Positions 5,131-5,492 of a stretch of 5,492 nucleotides of DNA are shown one piece after another. Position 1 is the first letter of the stretch. The number at the start of each line of letters is the position of its first letter. This DNA comes from Candidatus Kapaibacterium sp. Lineage in GTDB: Bacteria > Bacteroidota > Ignavibacteria > Kapaibacteriales > UBA961. The notes beneath the pieces were generated by a model. The model searched no databases, was not told the origin of the DNA, and saw nothing but the letters and a program-made list of their open reading frames with translations. The translations under genes and the position numbers were made by a program. The stretch spans positions 1 through 5,492 of the forward strand of contig JALRHN010000139.1 of NCBI GenBank assembly GCA_023259575.1, written 5' to 3'.

Positions 5131-5492
5131 AACAACTTCTACATCTTCATTCTATTTGTGACTTGCATTCATTGTTTAAAATTGGCAAAAGTCTCCACCC
5201 TTTAATTACAGTAGTTGATTTTAATAAAGTAAATGAAGTTTTAGAACACAATGCAAAAATCACTACCGATTTTTATTCAATAATGTTCAAAAACTATTGT
5301 AAAAACTATATTAGATATGGAAGAAAAACTATTGACTTTCATGATGGCAATCTTATTTGTATATTTGGATGCGGCGGAGAAAGAGATAAAGGAAAAAGAA
5401 AAGATATGGCAGAAGTAGCTTCCAAAATAGCCGATATCAATTTTATTACGTCAGATAATCCAAGAAATGAAAACCCTAAAAATATTATTAAT
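5127..5492 (+). CDS. AraC-type sensor N-terminus joined in frame to a MurE C-terminal segment (partial)
   Basis: The ATG overlaps the previous stop (ATGA), and the frame is open to the right edge (122 residues). Residues 1 to about 74 look like the ligand-sensing N-terminus of Bacteroidota AraC-family regulators: SICDLHSLF, HPLITVVDFNKV, ITTDFYSIMFKN, then RYGRKTIDFHDGNL. Such a protein should continue with the rest of a cupin-like domain and a C-terminal double helix-turn-helix. Instead, from about residue 77 it reads LICIFGCGGERDKGKR, then ITSDNPRNENP, which is the UDP-MurNAc-tripeptide ligase MurE. Neither parent is functional as seen: the sensor domain is cut short and the MurE ATP-binding central domain is absent. 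The upstream start and operon position are normal for an AraC gene, so that half belongs here. A chimeric assembly join and a genuine fusion both fit. Confidence 0.72.
   Translation, partial: MKQLLHLHSICDLHSLFKIGKSLHPLITVVDFNKVNEVLEHNAKITTDFYSIMFKNYCKNYIRYGRKTIDFHDGNLICIFGCGGERDKGKRKDMAEVASKIADINFITSDNPRNENPKNIIN
5349..5492 (+). pseudogene. murE: MurE-like C-terminal domain fragment
   Basis: About 45 residues match the middle of the MurE glutamate-ligase domain. GCGGERDKGKR corresponds to the E. coli stretch around Arg389. DNPR (residues 110-113 of the frame) lies 24 residues after the aligned Arg, as in E. coli MurE (Arg389 and the 413-416 DNPR motif). DNPR marks ligases that add meso-diaminopimelate. 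The fragment continues to the right edge, so the remaining C-terminus may lie beyond it. The FGCGGERDKGKR form looks more like proteobacterial or Firmicutes MurE than the VVGAGG form I associate with Bacteroidota, hinting at a different source organism; this is recalled, not searched. Without an upstream central domain it cannot be an active ligase. Confidence 0.75.

Noticed and set aside
1..5492. CRISPR arrays, tRNA or rRNA genes, insertion sequences, transposase or phage genes
   Set aside because: No regularly spaced repeats, cloverleaf, rRNA stretch, terminal repeats or mobile-element proteins were seen.

Overview
The window is AT-rich and gene-dense. Its families, the rarity of strong Shine-Dalgarno sequences and one candidate TTG / TAnnTTTG-type promoter all suggest a Bacteroidota bacterium of the Flavobacteriia/Sphingobacteriia kind. 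This is inferred from family resemblance and signals, not from a marker gene. It looks like an accessory stress or detoxification region: four NAD(P)H- or flavin-dependent oxidoreductases, two HxlR-type repressors, a DoxX-type membrane protein, a four-helix membrane protein and the start of an AraC-type regulator.

Left module (1-1666). A minus-strand pair, an old-yellow-enzyme alkene reductase followed 12 bases later by the start of a DoxX-family membrane protein, diverges from an HxlR regulator with a single cysteine at residue 13. The shared 115-base gap holds a long nested inverted repeat that looks like an operator. By analogy with the Bacillus YodB, CatR and HypR systems, this suggests sensing and removal of quinones or other reactive electrophiles.

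Middle module (1678-3501). A second HxlR regulator converges on the first and has no cysteine. It diverges from a two-gene operon: a carbonyl-reductase-like short-chain dehydrogenase (SDR) and a dinucleotide-binding protein of the F420-reductase-like family. The gap between regulator and SDR carries a motif (GTTATACTATTG) matching the left operator at 10 of 12 positions, which hints at cross-regulation. It overlaps the -33 element of a candidate promoter.

Right module (3805-5492). After a gap of about 300 bases with no credible gene, a second SDR, a four-helix membrane protein and an AraC-like regulator start lie in one tightly packed, translationally coupled run. A perfect inverted repeat lies 28 bases before the SDR.

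Most striking feature: the last frame (from 5127) begins as an AraC-type sensor domain and then, around 5349-5366, continues in frame into the C-terminal domain of the peptidoglycan enzyme MurE (GCGGERDKGKR and DNPR motifs). The window ends about 130 bases later. This is either a real gene fusion or recombination scar, or a chimeric join at the end of an assembly. The sequence alone cannot decide; a chimeric join is the simpler reading.
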